This document shows positions 51,101 to 61,454 of a DNA stretch of 64,000 bases, in pieces. This DNA comes from Mesostigma viride. Its lineage: Eukaryota > Streptophyta > Mesostigmatophyceae > Mesostigmatales > Mesostigmataceae. Numbering within the stretch: position 1 is the first letter of the stretch; the number at the start of each line of letters is the position of its first letter. Location of the stretch: the NCBI GenBank assembly GCA_009746045.1, contig RPFO01002102.1:1-64000 (forward strand), given 5' to 3'. Made by a program: the position numbers and the translations under genes. Under the pieces are notes generated by a model. That model searched no databases. It was not told where the DNA came from and saw only the letters and a list, made by a program, of their open reading frames with translations.

Positions 51101-54100
51101 CACACCGCGCACGCAATTAAGGGACGGCTGCACACACACGTACATACACCGCGCACGCAAGGGGCAACGGCACTCACATGTACATACACCATGCACGCAA
51201 GGGGCGGCTGCACACACACGTACACACACCATGCACGCAAGGAGCGACTTCACGCACAGGTACACACACCATGCACGCAAGGTTCGGCTGCACACACATG
51301 TACATCCACCGCGCACGCAAGGGGCGAGTGCAAGCACATGTACATACACCATGCACGCAAGGGGCGGCTGCACACACATGTACATCCACCGCGCACGCAA
51401 GGGGCGAGTGCACACACACGTACACACACCGCGCACGCAAGGGGCGGCTGCACACACACGTACACACACCATGCACGCAATTGCCGGCATGCACACACAC
51501 GTACATCCACCGCGCACGCAAGGGGCAACTGCACACACATGTACACACACCGCGCACGCTTGGGGCAGCTGCACTCACATGTACACACACCGCGCACGCA
51601 AGGGCCGGCTGCACACACACGTACACACACCATGCACGCAATTGCCGGCATGCACACACACGTACACACACCGCGCACGCAAGGGGCGGCTGCACACACA
51701 CGTACACACACCATGCACGCAATTGCCGGCATGCACACACACGTACGTCCACCGCGCACGCAAGGGGCAACTGCACACACATGTACACACACCCCGCACG
51801 CAAGGGGCGACTGCACACACACGTACCTACACCGCGCACGCAAGGGGCGGCTGCACACACACGTACATACACCGCGCACGCAAGGGGCAACTGCACACAC
51901 ATGTACACACACCGCGCACGCAAGGGGCAACTGCACACACACGTACACACACCGCGCACGCTTGGGGCGGCTGCACACACACGTACCTACACCGCGCACG
52001 CAAGGGGCGGCTGCACACACACGTACATCCACCGCGCACGCAAGGGGCAACTGCACACACATGTACACACACCGCGCACGCTTGGGGCAGCTGCACTCAC
52101 ATGTACACACACCGCGCACGCAAGGGGCGGCTGCACACACACGTACATCCACCGCGCACGCAAGGGGCAACTGCACACACACGTACATCCACCGCGCACG
52201 CAAGGGGCGGCTGCACACACACGTACACACACCGCGCACGCAAGGGGCAACTGCACACACATGTACACACACCGCGCACGCTTGGGGCGGCTGCACACAC
52301 ACGTACCTACACCGCGCACGCAAGGGGCGGCTGCACACACACGTACATACACCGCGCACGCAAGGGGCAACTGCACACACATGTACATACACCGCGCACG
52401 CAAGGGGCAACTGCACACACATGTACACACACCGCGCACGCAAGGGGCAACTGCACACACACGTACACACACCGCGCACGCTTGGGGCGGCTGCACACAC
52501 ACGTACCTACACCGCGCACGCAAGGGGCGGCTGCACACACACGTACATCCACCGCGCACGCAAGGGGCAACTGCACACACATGTACACACACCGCGCACG
52601 CTTGGGGCAGCTGCACTCACATGTACACACACCGCGCACGCAAGGGCCGGCTGCACACACACGTACATCCACCGCGCACGCAAGGGGCAACTGCACACAC
52701 ACGTACATCCACCGCGCACGCAAGGGGCGGCTGCACACACACGTACACACACCGCGCACGCAAGGGGCAACTGCACACACATGTACACACACCGCGCACG
52801 CTTGGGGCGGCTGCACACACACGTACCTACACCGCGCACGCAAGGGCCGGCTGCACACACACGTACATACACCGCGCACGCAAGGGGCAACTGCACACAC
52901 ATGTACATACACCGCGCAACCACGGGGCGGCTGCACACACACGTACATACACCGCGCACGCTTGGGGCAGCTGCACTCACATGTACACACACCCCGCACG
53001 CAAGGGGCGACTGCACACACATGTACATCCACCGCGCACGCAAGGGCCGCTGCACACACACGTACACACACCATGCACGCAAGGGCCGGCTGCACACACA
53101 CGTACATCCACCGCGCACGCAAGGGCCGGCTGCACACACACGTACATACACCGCGCACGCAAGGGGCAACTGCACACACATGTACACACACCGCGCACGC
53201 AAGGGGCAACTGCACACACACGTACACACACCGCGCACGCTTGGGGCGGCTGCACACACACGTACCTACACCGCGCACGCAAGGGGCGGCTGCACACACA
53301 CGTACATCCACCGCGCACGCAAGGGGCAACTGCACACACATGTACACACACCGCGCACGCTTGGGGCAGCTGCACTCACATGTACACACACCGCGCACGC
53401 AAGGGGCGGCTGCACACACACGTACATCCACCGCGCACGCAAGGGGCAACTGCACACACACGTACATCCACCGCGCACGCAAGGGGCGGCTGCACACACA
53501 CGTACACACACCGCGCACGCAAGGGGCAACTGCACACACATGTACACACACCGCGCACGCTTGGGGCGGCTGCACACACACGTACCTACACCGCGCACGC
53601 AAGGGGCGGCTGCACACACACGTACATACACCGCGCACGCAAGGGGCAACTGCACACACATGTACATACACCGCGCACGCAAGGGGCAACTGCACACACA
53701 TGTACACACACCGCGCACGCAAGGGGCAACTGCACACACACGTACACACACCGCGCACGCTTGGGGCGGCTGCACACACACGTACATCCACCGCGCACGC
53801 AAGGGGCGGCTGCACACACACGTACATCCACCGCGCACGCAAGGGGCAACTGCACACACATGTACACACACCGCGCACGCTTGGGGCAGCTGCACTCACA
53901 TGTACACACACCGCGCACGCAAGGGCCGGCTGCACACACACGAAAAACCACCGCGCACGCAAGGGGCAACTGCACACACACGTACATCCACCGCGCACGC
54001 AAGGGGCGGCTGCACACACACGTACACACACCGCGCACGCAAGGGGCAACTGCACACACATGTACACACACCGCGCACGCTTGGGGCGGCTGCACACACA

Positions 54101-56308
54101 CGTACCTACACCGCGCACGCAAGGGGCGGCTGCACACACACGTACATACACCGCGCACGCAAGGGGCAACTGCACACACATGTACATACACCGCGCAACC
54201 ACGGGGCAGCTGCACACACACGTACATACACCGCGCACGCAAGGGGCAACTGCACACACATGTACACACACCGCGCACGCTTGGGGCGGCTGCACACACA
54301 CGTACCTACACCGCGCACGCAAGGGGCGGCTGCACACACACGTACATACACCGCGCACGCAAGGGGCAACTGCACACACATGTACATACACCGCGCAACC
54401 ACGGGGCGGCTGCACACACACGTACACACACCGCGCACGCAAGGGGCAGCTGCACACACACGTACATACACCATGCACGCAAGGGGCTGCACACACACTT
54501 ACACACACCTTGCACGCAAGGGCCGGCATGCACACACACTGGCATACACCGCGCACGCAAGGGGCGGCTGCACACACGTACATACACCGCGCACGCAAGG
54601 GGCGAGTGCACACACACGTACACACACCGCGCACGCAATTAAGGGACGGCTGCACACACACGTACATACACCGCGCACGCAAGGGGCAACGGCACTCACA
54701 TGTACATACACCATGCACGCAAGGGGCGGCTGCACACACACGTACACACACCATGCACGCAAGGAGCGACTTCACGCACAGGTACACACACCATGCACGC
54801 AAGGTTCGGCTGCACACACATGTACATCCACCGCGCACGCAAGGGGCGGCTGCACACACATGTACATACACCATGCACGCAAGGGGCGGCTGCACACACC
54901 TGTACATCCACCGCGCACGCAAGGGGCGAGTGCACACACACGTACACACACCGCGCACGCAAGGGGCGGCTGCACACACACGTACACACACCATGCACGC
55001 AATTGCCAACATGCACACACACGTACACACACCGCGCAACCACGGGGCGGCTGCACACACACGTACCTACACCGCGCACGCAAGGGGCGGCTGCACACAC
55101 ACGTACATACACCGCGCACGCAAGGGGCGGCTGCACACACACGTACATACACCGCGCACGCAAGGGGCAACTGCACACACATGTACATACACCGCGCAAC
55201 CACGGGGCGGCTGCACACACACGTACATACACCGCGCACGCTTGGGGCAGCTGCACTCACATGTACACACACCGCGCACGCTTGGGGCGGCTGCACACAC
55301 ACGTACCTACACCGCGCACGCAAGGGGCGGCTGCACACACACGTACATACACCGCGCACGCAAGGGCCGGCTGCACACACACGTACACACACCATGCACG
55401 CAAGGGCCGGCTGCACACACACGTACATACACCGCGCACGCAAGGGCCGGCTGCACACACACGTACATACACCGCGCACGCAAGGGGCAACTGCACACAC
55501 ATGTACACACACCGCGCACGCAAGGGGCAACTGCACACACACGTACACACACCGCGCACGCTTGGGGCGGCTGCACACACACGTACCTACACCGCGCACG
55601 CAAGGGGCGGCTGCACACACACGTACATCCACCGCGCACGCAAGGGGCAACTGCACACACATGTACACACACCGCGCACGCTTGGGGCAGCTGCACTCAC
55701 ATGTACACACACCGCGCACGCAAGGGGCGGCTGCACACACACGTACATCCACCGCGCACGCAAGGGGCAACTGCACACACACGTACATCCACCGCGCACG
55801 CAAGGGGCGGCTGCACACACACGTACACACACCGCGCACACAAGGGGCAACTGCACACACATGTACACACACCGCGCACGCTTGGGGCGGCTGCACACAC
55901 ACGTACCTACACCGCGCACGCAAGGGGCGGCTGCACACACACGTACATACACCGCGCACGCAAGGGGCAACTGCACACACATGTACATACACCGCGCACG
56001 CAAGGGGCAACTGCACACACATGTACACACACCGCGCACGCAAGGGGCAACTGCACACACACGTACGCACACCGCGCACGCATGGGCGGCTGCACACACA
56101 CGTACATCCACCGCGCACGCAAGGGGCGGCTGCACACACACGTACATCCACCGCGCACGCAAGGGGCAACTGCACACACATGTACACACACCGCGCACGC
56201 TTGGGGCAGCTGCACTCACATGTACACACACCGCGCACGCAAGGGCCGGCTGCACACACACGAAAAACCACCGCGCACGCAAGGGGCAACTGCACACACA
56301 CGTACATC
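48153..56308. repeat. 40-bp satellite array, segment 3
   Basis: Continuation of macro-copy 3 between the two LTR elements. It equals copy 2 from 16814 to 26769 but with one 1800-bp higher-order unit fewer. It begins with the right RT1 duplication TCCAC (48153-48157) and ends with the left RT2 duplication ACATC (56304-56308). There are no genes. Confidence 0.96.
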
Positions 56309-56791
56309 AGTTAGGAATGAGAAATGAACGACGTGATATATTGCTTGAGAACACTGTATGCTGTGAGCAATGAATTGCTTGGTTCATTAGAAAATAGGTT
56401 TACCCTTTATCAACGTTCCTCTCACTGGCTGCGCCGCCAGTGACCGTTGGGTGCAGACCGTTGGCCCGAGGCCGCACGATGACAGGTAGCAGTCTAGTCA
56501 CTGCATCGTGTGATCACAGATCAATGCACGCTGCAGTACGGTCCCTATCTAGGATACTCTAGTACCGTCCAATGACAGGACACTACGTATACTGGGTACT
56601 GACATCTGTCACGTACCCCAGTACCCAAAGTACCTATCTAGGGAAACGTATGCGACTCGACTAGCATTCCTATCTGCATAGCCCACGTGGTATTTATATT
56701 CACATACCAACGTAGGTTTACAAGGCTTATTCATACGTTGTATTCACAATGCCTTTGAGACTTAGTCTACAGCAAAGCATGGAGACTAACT
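56309..56791 (-). repeat. RT2 3' LTR (483 bp)
   Basis: Near-identical partner of 62486-62970. It lacks a TG dinucleotide (CTAGCATTCC versus CTAGTGCATTCC) and has CATACGTTG where the 5' LTR has CATACATTG. The TATA-like TATTTATA (plus strand) is at 56691-56698. Confidence 0.93.
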
Positions 56792-57165
56792 CCAGTATTG
56801 TTTTATTATTTATTTCTTAATGCAGGTCTGCACCCCCAACATTATTGTTATTGTTTTTAAGTTGATTAGGGGTACAAAAGAGACATGGCTGGTTGAGCCA
56901 GGTTGGTTACAGCTGGCTGTTCTGGCCAGGTGTTATATTGCACATTAAATAAGGTGTACACAGCTGGCTGGTTTGGCCAGTTATTGGAGCACACATTAAG
57001 TAAGTGGATACAAAGCTTGTGTCCTCAAGCTGCAAATGGATACAAATCTGACCTAGCCAGCACTCACACCCCACAACGAATGTGTTGAATTTTATGGCGC
57101 CCAGCAGCTATCGCTGTGGTAAGGGGGTGTGGTGGTTGTGTACTGAGCTATGGCCAGTCATTTAT
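56792..57165 (-). other. RT2 3' untranslated region
   Basis: About 375 bp between the end of RNase H and the 3' LTR. It contains an imperfect tandem duplication of about 64 bp (CAGCTGGCTG...GGCCAG...CACATTAA, near 56908-57001). The LTR-adjacent bases on the minus strand are A-rich and end ...ACTGG before AGTTAG; RT1 likewise ends in TGG there. There is no gene. Confidence 0.6.
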
Positions 57166-57687
57166 TCAAACACTGACTCTGATATCATAGGGGTTCATGT
57201 TCTGAAAGAGGAGCTGGTACTGTTGGCCAGCAGCATCCCGCAGCTTCGTTAAGCGTCTGCTGGGTTTCCTCATCATCCACATGAGTCCAGCTGGAAAGTA
57301 GGTTGCCTCCTGTTTGAGGATCACCCAATCCAGGTCAGTGTGGACAGCAGCAGAAACAGATTTCTTGGTTAGAAAACTGATCACAGAGTAGCTGTCAGTA
57401 TAGAGATGTGAGATGACATTGCATGTGCTGCCTGCCTGGGTTTGTAGCCAGGTGAGCATGTGCTGCAGGGAACGAGCATGCAATGCAGCAGACACCACAG
57501 CACGACATTCAGCTGAGTTGCTGCTGCCAGGTTTTCTGCGGTGTAGCCTGCTGTACCAGGAAGTGAGGGACATGTAATCTGACCTGTTGGTGAGAAAAAA
57601 CAGCCCTGATTCCCGTGCCCCCATCTGATTGATTGTTCTGCTCTCCATGGAGCTGTCCATGACACTGTGGATGTGGATGTCTTCCAT
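57166..57687 (-). CDS. pol: RT2 Pol: copia-type RNase H
   Basis: 173 codons; the ATG at 57687 is internal to pol. Motifs match RT1 RNase H in order: SVMDSSMESR (first Asp), SSNSAECRAV (Glu), LYTDSYSVISF (Asp), and a tail RKPSRRLTKLRD where RT1 reads DNPADALTKLES. The underlying bases AACCCAGCAGACGC are the same as in RT1 but read one frame over, so another small indel lies between LYTDSYS and this tail. The entry from the upstream segment also needs a shift in a run of seven C (minus strand) near 57711-57717. Confidence 0.8.
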   Translation of the reverse strand: MEDIHIHSVMDSSMESRTINQMGARESGLFFLTNRSDYMSLTSWYSRLHRRKPGSSNSAECRAVVSAALHARSLQHMLTWLQTQAGSTCNVISHLYTDSYSVISFLTKKSVSAAVHTDLDWVILKQEATYFPAGLMWMMRKPSRRLTKLRDAAGQQYQLLFQNMNPYDIRVSV

Positions 57688-57692
57688 CAGAT

Positions 57693-57971
57693 TCAGGCCA
57701 TGGAGGATGAGGGGGGGCAGTCATTGACCAACTTCCTGATGTGACTGCATTTTATCTTGACTAGAACATCATGGGTGACCCTGCTGATGACAGCTAAGGG
57801 AGCCCCACAGATGGCTGACCACCACCCCAGTTTGCCCTGAACAGTGGCACACATGTGTAAGGGGAGGTAGTTGTCTTGCAGCAGATCTAGACAATCTTGG
57901 ATATATTCTGCAGGAGGAGAGAGAGCAGACCCACTGATCTGGCTGCCTATGCAGCTGCAACATGATGCCAC
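57693..57971 (-). CDS. pol: RT2 Pol: RT-RNase H connection segment
   Basis: The usable part begins at about ALSPPAEYIQ and reads QDNYLPLHMCATVQGKLGWW...HDVLVKIKCSH...VNDCPP, aligning with RT1's NNYPQQII...CATIRGMLAWLAS...RSSPP. The bases before ALSPP are in the wrong frame; the true upstream reading is the 57769-58098 segment. The switch falls in a CTCTCTC run near 57905, consistent with a lost CT. The segment ends early at a TGA just after the C-run. Confidence 0.65.
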   Translation of the reverse strand: MASCCSCIGSQISGSALSPPAEYIQDCLDLLQDNYLPLHMCATVQGKLGWWSAICGAPLAVISRVTHDVLVKIKCSHIRKLVNDCPPSSSMA

Positions 57972-58098
57972 AGAACTGGATGGGGGTTGTGCTCAATTCC
58001 ACCTGTTTGCCAATCTCATATGATTCCTGGACCTGCTGAATAAATGTTTCCACCTCAGCTCTAGGCCCACAAATGAGTTGGTCATCTCCATGCCACAC
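57769..58098 (-). CDS. pol: RT2 Pol: RT palm segment with HGDD
   Basis: The reading MWHGDDQLICGPRAEVETF...YEIGKQVEL...IQFCGIML is the RT palm. HGDD carries the two catalytic Asp, with His-Gly in place of Tyr-Val as in RT1. In this frame coding extends upstream to about 58206, where it joins the large ORF after one lost base in an AAAATTTT run. It loses homology after about 57905. The ATG is not a real start. Confidence 0.72.
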   Translation of the reverse strand: MWHGDDQLICGPRAEVETFIQQVQESYEIGKQVELSTTPIQFCGIMLQLHRQPDQWVCSLSSCRIYPRLSRSAARQLPPLTHVCHCSGQTGVVVSHLWGSLSCHQQGHP

Positions 58099-60536
58099 AA
58101 AGAGCAGCAGTCCAGAGGGGGTGGGTACAACAAAAAAGCATGGGTCCAGGTCATCATACGTGGCCTTGAGCTTTTTGAATACTTCCTCTGCTGAGTCTCT
58201 GAAAATTTTGGGGCACTGACAAGCCCTTCCACCCCAATGTTGATGATAAGGTGGGGCTCATCAATGTAAGGTTTCCACACAGCTGGGGTGTCTACCACGT
58301 ACACCTTCCCTTTCCACACAGATTCAGCCTTTTCTGGGTCCCCCCTGAGGAAGGCCCTTTTAATATCAGTGGCTTTGCAGACATAGTCTTGGCCTGCATT
58401 GAGGTTGTGGAGGAATAGGGAGAGCATGATCCTGAGTGAGGTTTGTTGCAGCCCAGGTGTGTAGGTTTCCCCTTTTGGCAGTGTGGATGTCCCCTTTAAT
58501 TCTGTGACACATGGTCTGGCATGGAAGATTGGGGAGCCCACTTTTTGTGGTTTTTGTTTGAGAACAAATTTTAATCTGAGCTTTTTGGCTCCCTCTGGCA
58601 CGTCCCATGAAGGGGTGACAGGAGGTTTGTATTGAGGGTTTTTGGGGTTGGGCAGGACCCATTCCTGCCTGGCTTGGTGGACAATGGCCATCAGCCACTT
58701 GGTAAACCCTTTTTGTGTTTTGCATTCTTGTATGACGTGGGAGATTTGGTGGGGTGAGTGCATGGCTATGTCCCACTTACCCAGCCCAAAGGCTGAGGGA
58801 TGGAGGAACTGGCTGTGCACTAACTTGTCCAGATCAGGGATCTCCCCTGGTGCATACTGAGTGTTGACTGCCTTGATGACAGCATCCATACCAGGGACAA
58901 TACTGGAGAGAGGGATTTTAAAGTGGTCCAGAGGAACTGCACCCACCCCTGTGACACTGAGCTCATTAGCTGAGATAAGCACCCCAGGATAGGATACAAA
59001 AGGTTCCCCCAACAAGGTGTTACCAGAGTACCCCTCCACCACCTGGAAGGGTGTCTGAATACCAAGTATAGGGAGCATCACCTGTCCCACTACATCCAGT
59101 GAGCTTTGGCCTGAGAAATCCTGCACCCGTGCCCAAAATGAAGGTGCAATCTCAAGACCAGGGATGGCTTGTGCACTGATCACACTGACCTGTGCCTGAG
59201 TGTCTATTGCCAGGGTCCAGGGGTCCTGACTAGTGCACACAGCTGAGACTTTTGCCAACCCTTCGGCCACAGCAGCTTGTTGCTTATGTGACCTGTGTAA
59301 TGCTTGCAAGGCGACTGCCAATCTTGACCTCAGAGCGGGAGGGTTGGCAGACAATTTGGTGCCTTGGGGCTGAGCTAATGCTTCCAACCCAGCTACCTCG
59401 TGCCTGGTTAAGCAATCCCCAGGTTGTGAAGTGGGCCTGGCTTCACTGAGGGTGGAAGGGTTCACAGAGGGTGCTGTGGTGCTGTCAACAGCAGTAATTG
59501 GTGGCTCAGAGCTACTGCTGGGCATGCTGGAGTTGCCAGATAGAAGTAGTGAGTCCATGCTTAAAGACTCTTCCCCAGGCACGTCTGCCATGGGAGAATA
59601 ATACTTCTTAATTCTATGACAGCTCACCCTGTGACGCTTCCCATTGATATTGTGCTTGACCTCCACGGTCTTGCTGTTTTTGGTAAATCCACGGATGGTA
59701 ACTGGACCTAGCCAAGTTCCAACCTTACCAAAGCTGTTTTCCTTGTAATAGAGAACTTGATCACCTTTTTGGAATACTGGCCTGGGATGGGTTTTATCTT
59801 TTTCTGCCAGTTTTGCTGAGGTTTGTGCACGTGCAGTGTTGTACAGTGCTATCACCTCTGGGGGATATACACCTGCCTGCAGGCCTGCTGGGATTACTTC
59901 ACCCCACTTGGCATGCAAGACAGGTCTCATGTTTAGGGTTGTGCACATTTCATGACACCAGAGTGCCCTGTCACAATAGACCCCTGAAGTAGCATCCTTG
60001 GAAGGATTTTTGGCTAGTAGGGTTTTGACAGATCTGATGGTTCTTTCAATGACCCCCTGACCCTCATGATCTTCCAGCCCAGCAATCTCTATTGCTTCAC
60101 ACCCTTCCAGGTCAGTCAGACAAGAAAATTGTTGATCAAGCAAAATTCTGTCAACTGGGTAGAATCTGGGTAAAGCAATCATGAGTGCAACACGTAGCTG
60201 CCCTGCAGACATGCCAGGTAGGGGTTCCATTACTGTGAACCTGGACCATGAGTCTTTTAGGATCAGGTAGGGTTGGACATCTTTGTTGATGTGCATCACA
60301 TCCCCCACTATCATGCCCCTATTGGTGGAAGGAGTTGCAGTATGCCATTTTTGAGGTTTGGGGCTATTGAACTGACATTCTTGACAGTGTTGTCTAGCCA
60401 GTTTTACTGCATTCCTGAGTTGTTTTCCCATGCTACTACCCCCCAGCCGTCTGGCCAGTTCCTCAGCCACTGTTTCATGACCCATGGCTAGGCAGCAGCT
60501 GGTGAGCAAGCTCCTTGATATCAATGGAGTTGTCAA
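57993..60536 (-). CDS. pol: RT2 Pol: integrase, retropepsin-like domain, RT fingers
   Basis: 847 codons, minus strand; the ATG at 60536 is internal to pol. HHCC: MGH at 18-20 and HCQEC at 50-54 (the first His lies upstream in another frame). Integrase core: D79 (GDVMHI), D134 (ILLDQQF) and E164 (GVIERTIRSVK), spaced D-X29-E. Residues 255-315 form a basic, beta-rich integrase C-terminal domain (FQKGDQVLYYK...WLGPVTIRGF). A Ser/Pro/Thr-rich linker follows. The retropepsin-like domain has D445 (LAIDTQAQVSVIS) and LLGEPF at 508-513. RT begins around 650 (KKLRLKFVLKQ) with TDIKRAFLRGD (D724). Sense ends near residue 777; the last ~70 residues are out of frame. Confidence 0.85.
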   Translation of the reverse strand: MTTPLISRSLLTSCCLAMGHETVAEELARRLGGSSMGKQLRNAVKLARQHCQECQFNSPKPQKWHTATPSTNRGMIVGDVMHINKDVQPYLILKDSWSRFTVMEPLPGMSAGQLRVALMIALPRFYPVDRILLDQQFSCLTDLEGCEAIEIAGLEDHEGQGVIERTIRSVKTLLAKNPSKDATSGVYCDRALWCHEMCTTLNMRPVLHAKWGEVIPAGLQAGVYPPEVIALYNTARAQTSAKLAEKDKTHPRPVFQKGDQVLYYKENSFGKVGTWLGPVTIRGFTKNSKTVEVKHNINGKRHRVSCHRIKKYYSPMADVPGEESLSMDSLLLSGNSSMPSSSSEPPITAVDSTTAPSVNPSTLSEARPTSQPGDCLTRHEVAGLEALAQPQGTKLSANPPALRSRLAVALQALHRSHKQQAAVAEGLAKVSAVCTSQDPWTLAIDTQAQVSVISAQAIPGLEIAPSFWARVQDFSGQSSLDVVGQVMLPILGIQTPFQVVEGYSGNTLLGEPFVSYPGVLISANELSVTGVGAVPLDHFKIPLSSIVPGMDAVIKAVNTQYAPGEIPDLDKLVHSQFLHPSAFGLGKWDIAMHSPHQISHVIQECKTQKGFTKWLMAIVHQARQEWVLPNPKNPQYKPPVTPSWDVPEGAKKLRLKFVLKQKPQKVGSPIFHARPCVTELKGTSTLPKGETYTPGLQQTSLRIMLSLFLHNLNAGQDYVCKATDIKRAFLRGDPEKAESVWKGKVYVVDTPAVWKPYIDEPHLIINIGVEGLVSAPKFSETQQRKYSKSSRPRMMTWTHAFLLYPPPLDCCSLCGMEMTNSFVGLELRWKHLFSRSRNHMRLANRWN

Positions 60537-60777
60537 CAGTAGGGGTTAGTGCTTTTATGTAAGGTTCCAGTACAGGGTGTTGGGAGGACAGTAAGGTTGC
60601 TGCCTCAAAATCAATTATGCCCTGGCTGCCATCCCCAATGGTAATGAGATCATCATCCTCAGAGTAAGCAAGGTGAGAGAACTCACATTGATTTGGGTAG
60701 CGAGGCCTGTTGCAACGGCTGCCTGGAGCTGGCCAGGTTGTGCCTCGTGTAGTGGCAGCCTGGGCAGAGATCCACAT
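60475..60777 (-). CDS. RT2 gag-pol junction region (N-terminal Pol)
   Basis: An open frame of 100 codons between the zinc knuckle and integrase, in a third frame relative to both. The central part (FSHLAYSEDDDLITIGDG... to ...SIDIKELAHQLL) reads like protein and leads into the HHCC finger of the next ORF, supplying its first His. Its end (PSHGS) is past the point where the frame should change. No protease motif is present here, which matters because canonical copia elements carry protease at this position. Confidence 0.55.
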   Translation of the reverse strand: MWISAQAATTRGTTWPAPGSRCNRPRYPNQCEFSHLAYSEDDDLITIGDGSQGIIDFEAATLLSSQHPVLEPYIKALTPTVDNSIDIKELAHQLLPSHGS

Positions 60778-60802
60778 TGTTGACCAGTGTAGGGTTGTGG
60801 TT

Positions 60803-61062
<260 letters not shown>

Positions 61063-61099
61063 TAATCGCAGCTTTTCTTGTTTGTTCATTGTATTGATT

Positions 61100-61454
61100 G
61101 AGAGGACAGTATCTTTGCTGCCTCAAAACCCACCATGGTTTGGTAGCATTTTCGTTTGTTTGCTTGTAATGAGAGGACAGAAGCTGTGCTGCCTCAACAC
61201 CAACCATGGTTTGGTAACAGTTTCGTTTGTTTGTTTGCAGTGAGAGGACAGCATCTGTGCTGCCTCAACACCAACCATGGTTTGGTAACAGTTTCGTTTG
61301 TTTGTTTGCAGTGAGAGGACAGCATCTGTGCTGCCTCAACACCAACCATGGTTTGGTAACAGTTTTGTTTGTTTGTTTGCAGTGAGAGGACAGCATCTGT
61401 GCTGCCTCAACACCAACCATGGTTTGGTAACAGTTTTGTTTGTTTGTTTGTTTT
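61100..61454 (-). repeat. 71-bp tandem repeat, five copies, in RT2
   Basis: Units begin GAGAGGACAG (plus strand) at 61100, 61171, 61242, 61313 and 61384. The first two are the most diverged. Each contains CTGCCTCAACACCAACCATG and GTTTGTTTG. About 30 bp (GAGGACAGTA..TTGCTGCCTCAAAA) resembles 60585-60612, which on the coding strand reads FEAATLLSSQ in the junction ORF; the repeats read VEAAQMLSSH in one frame. Because 71 is not a multiple of three, no single frame spans it. Confidence 0.88.
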
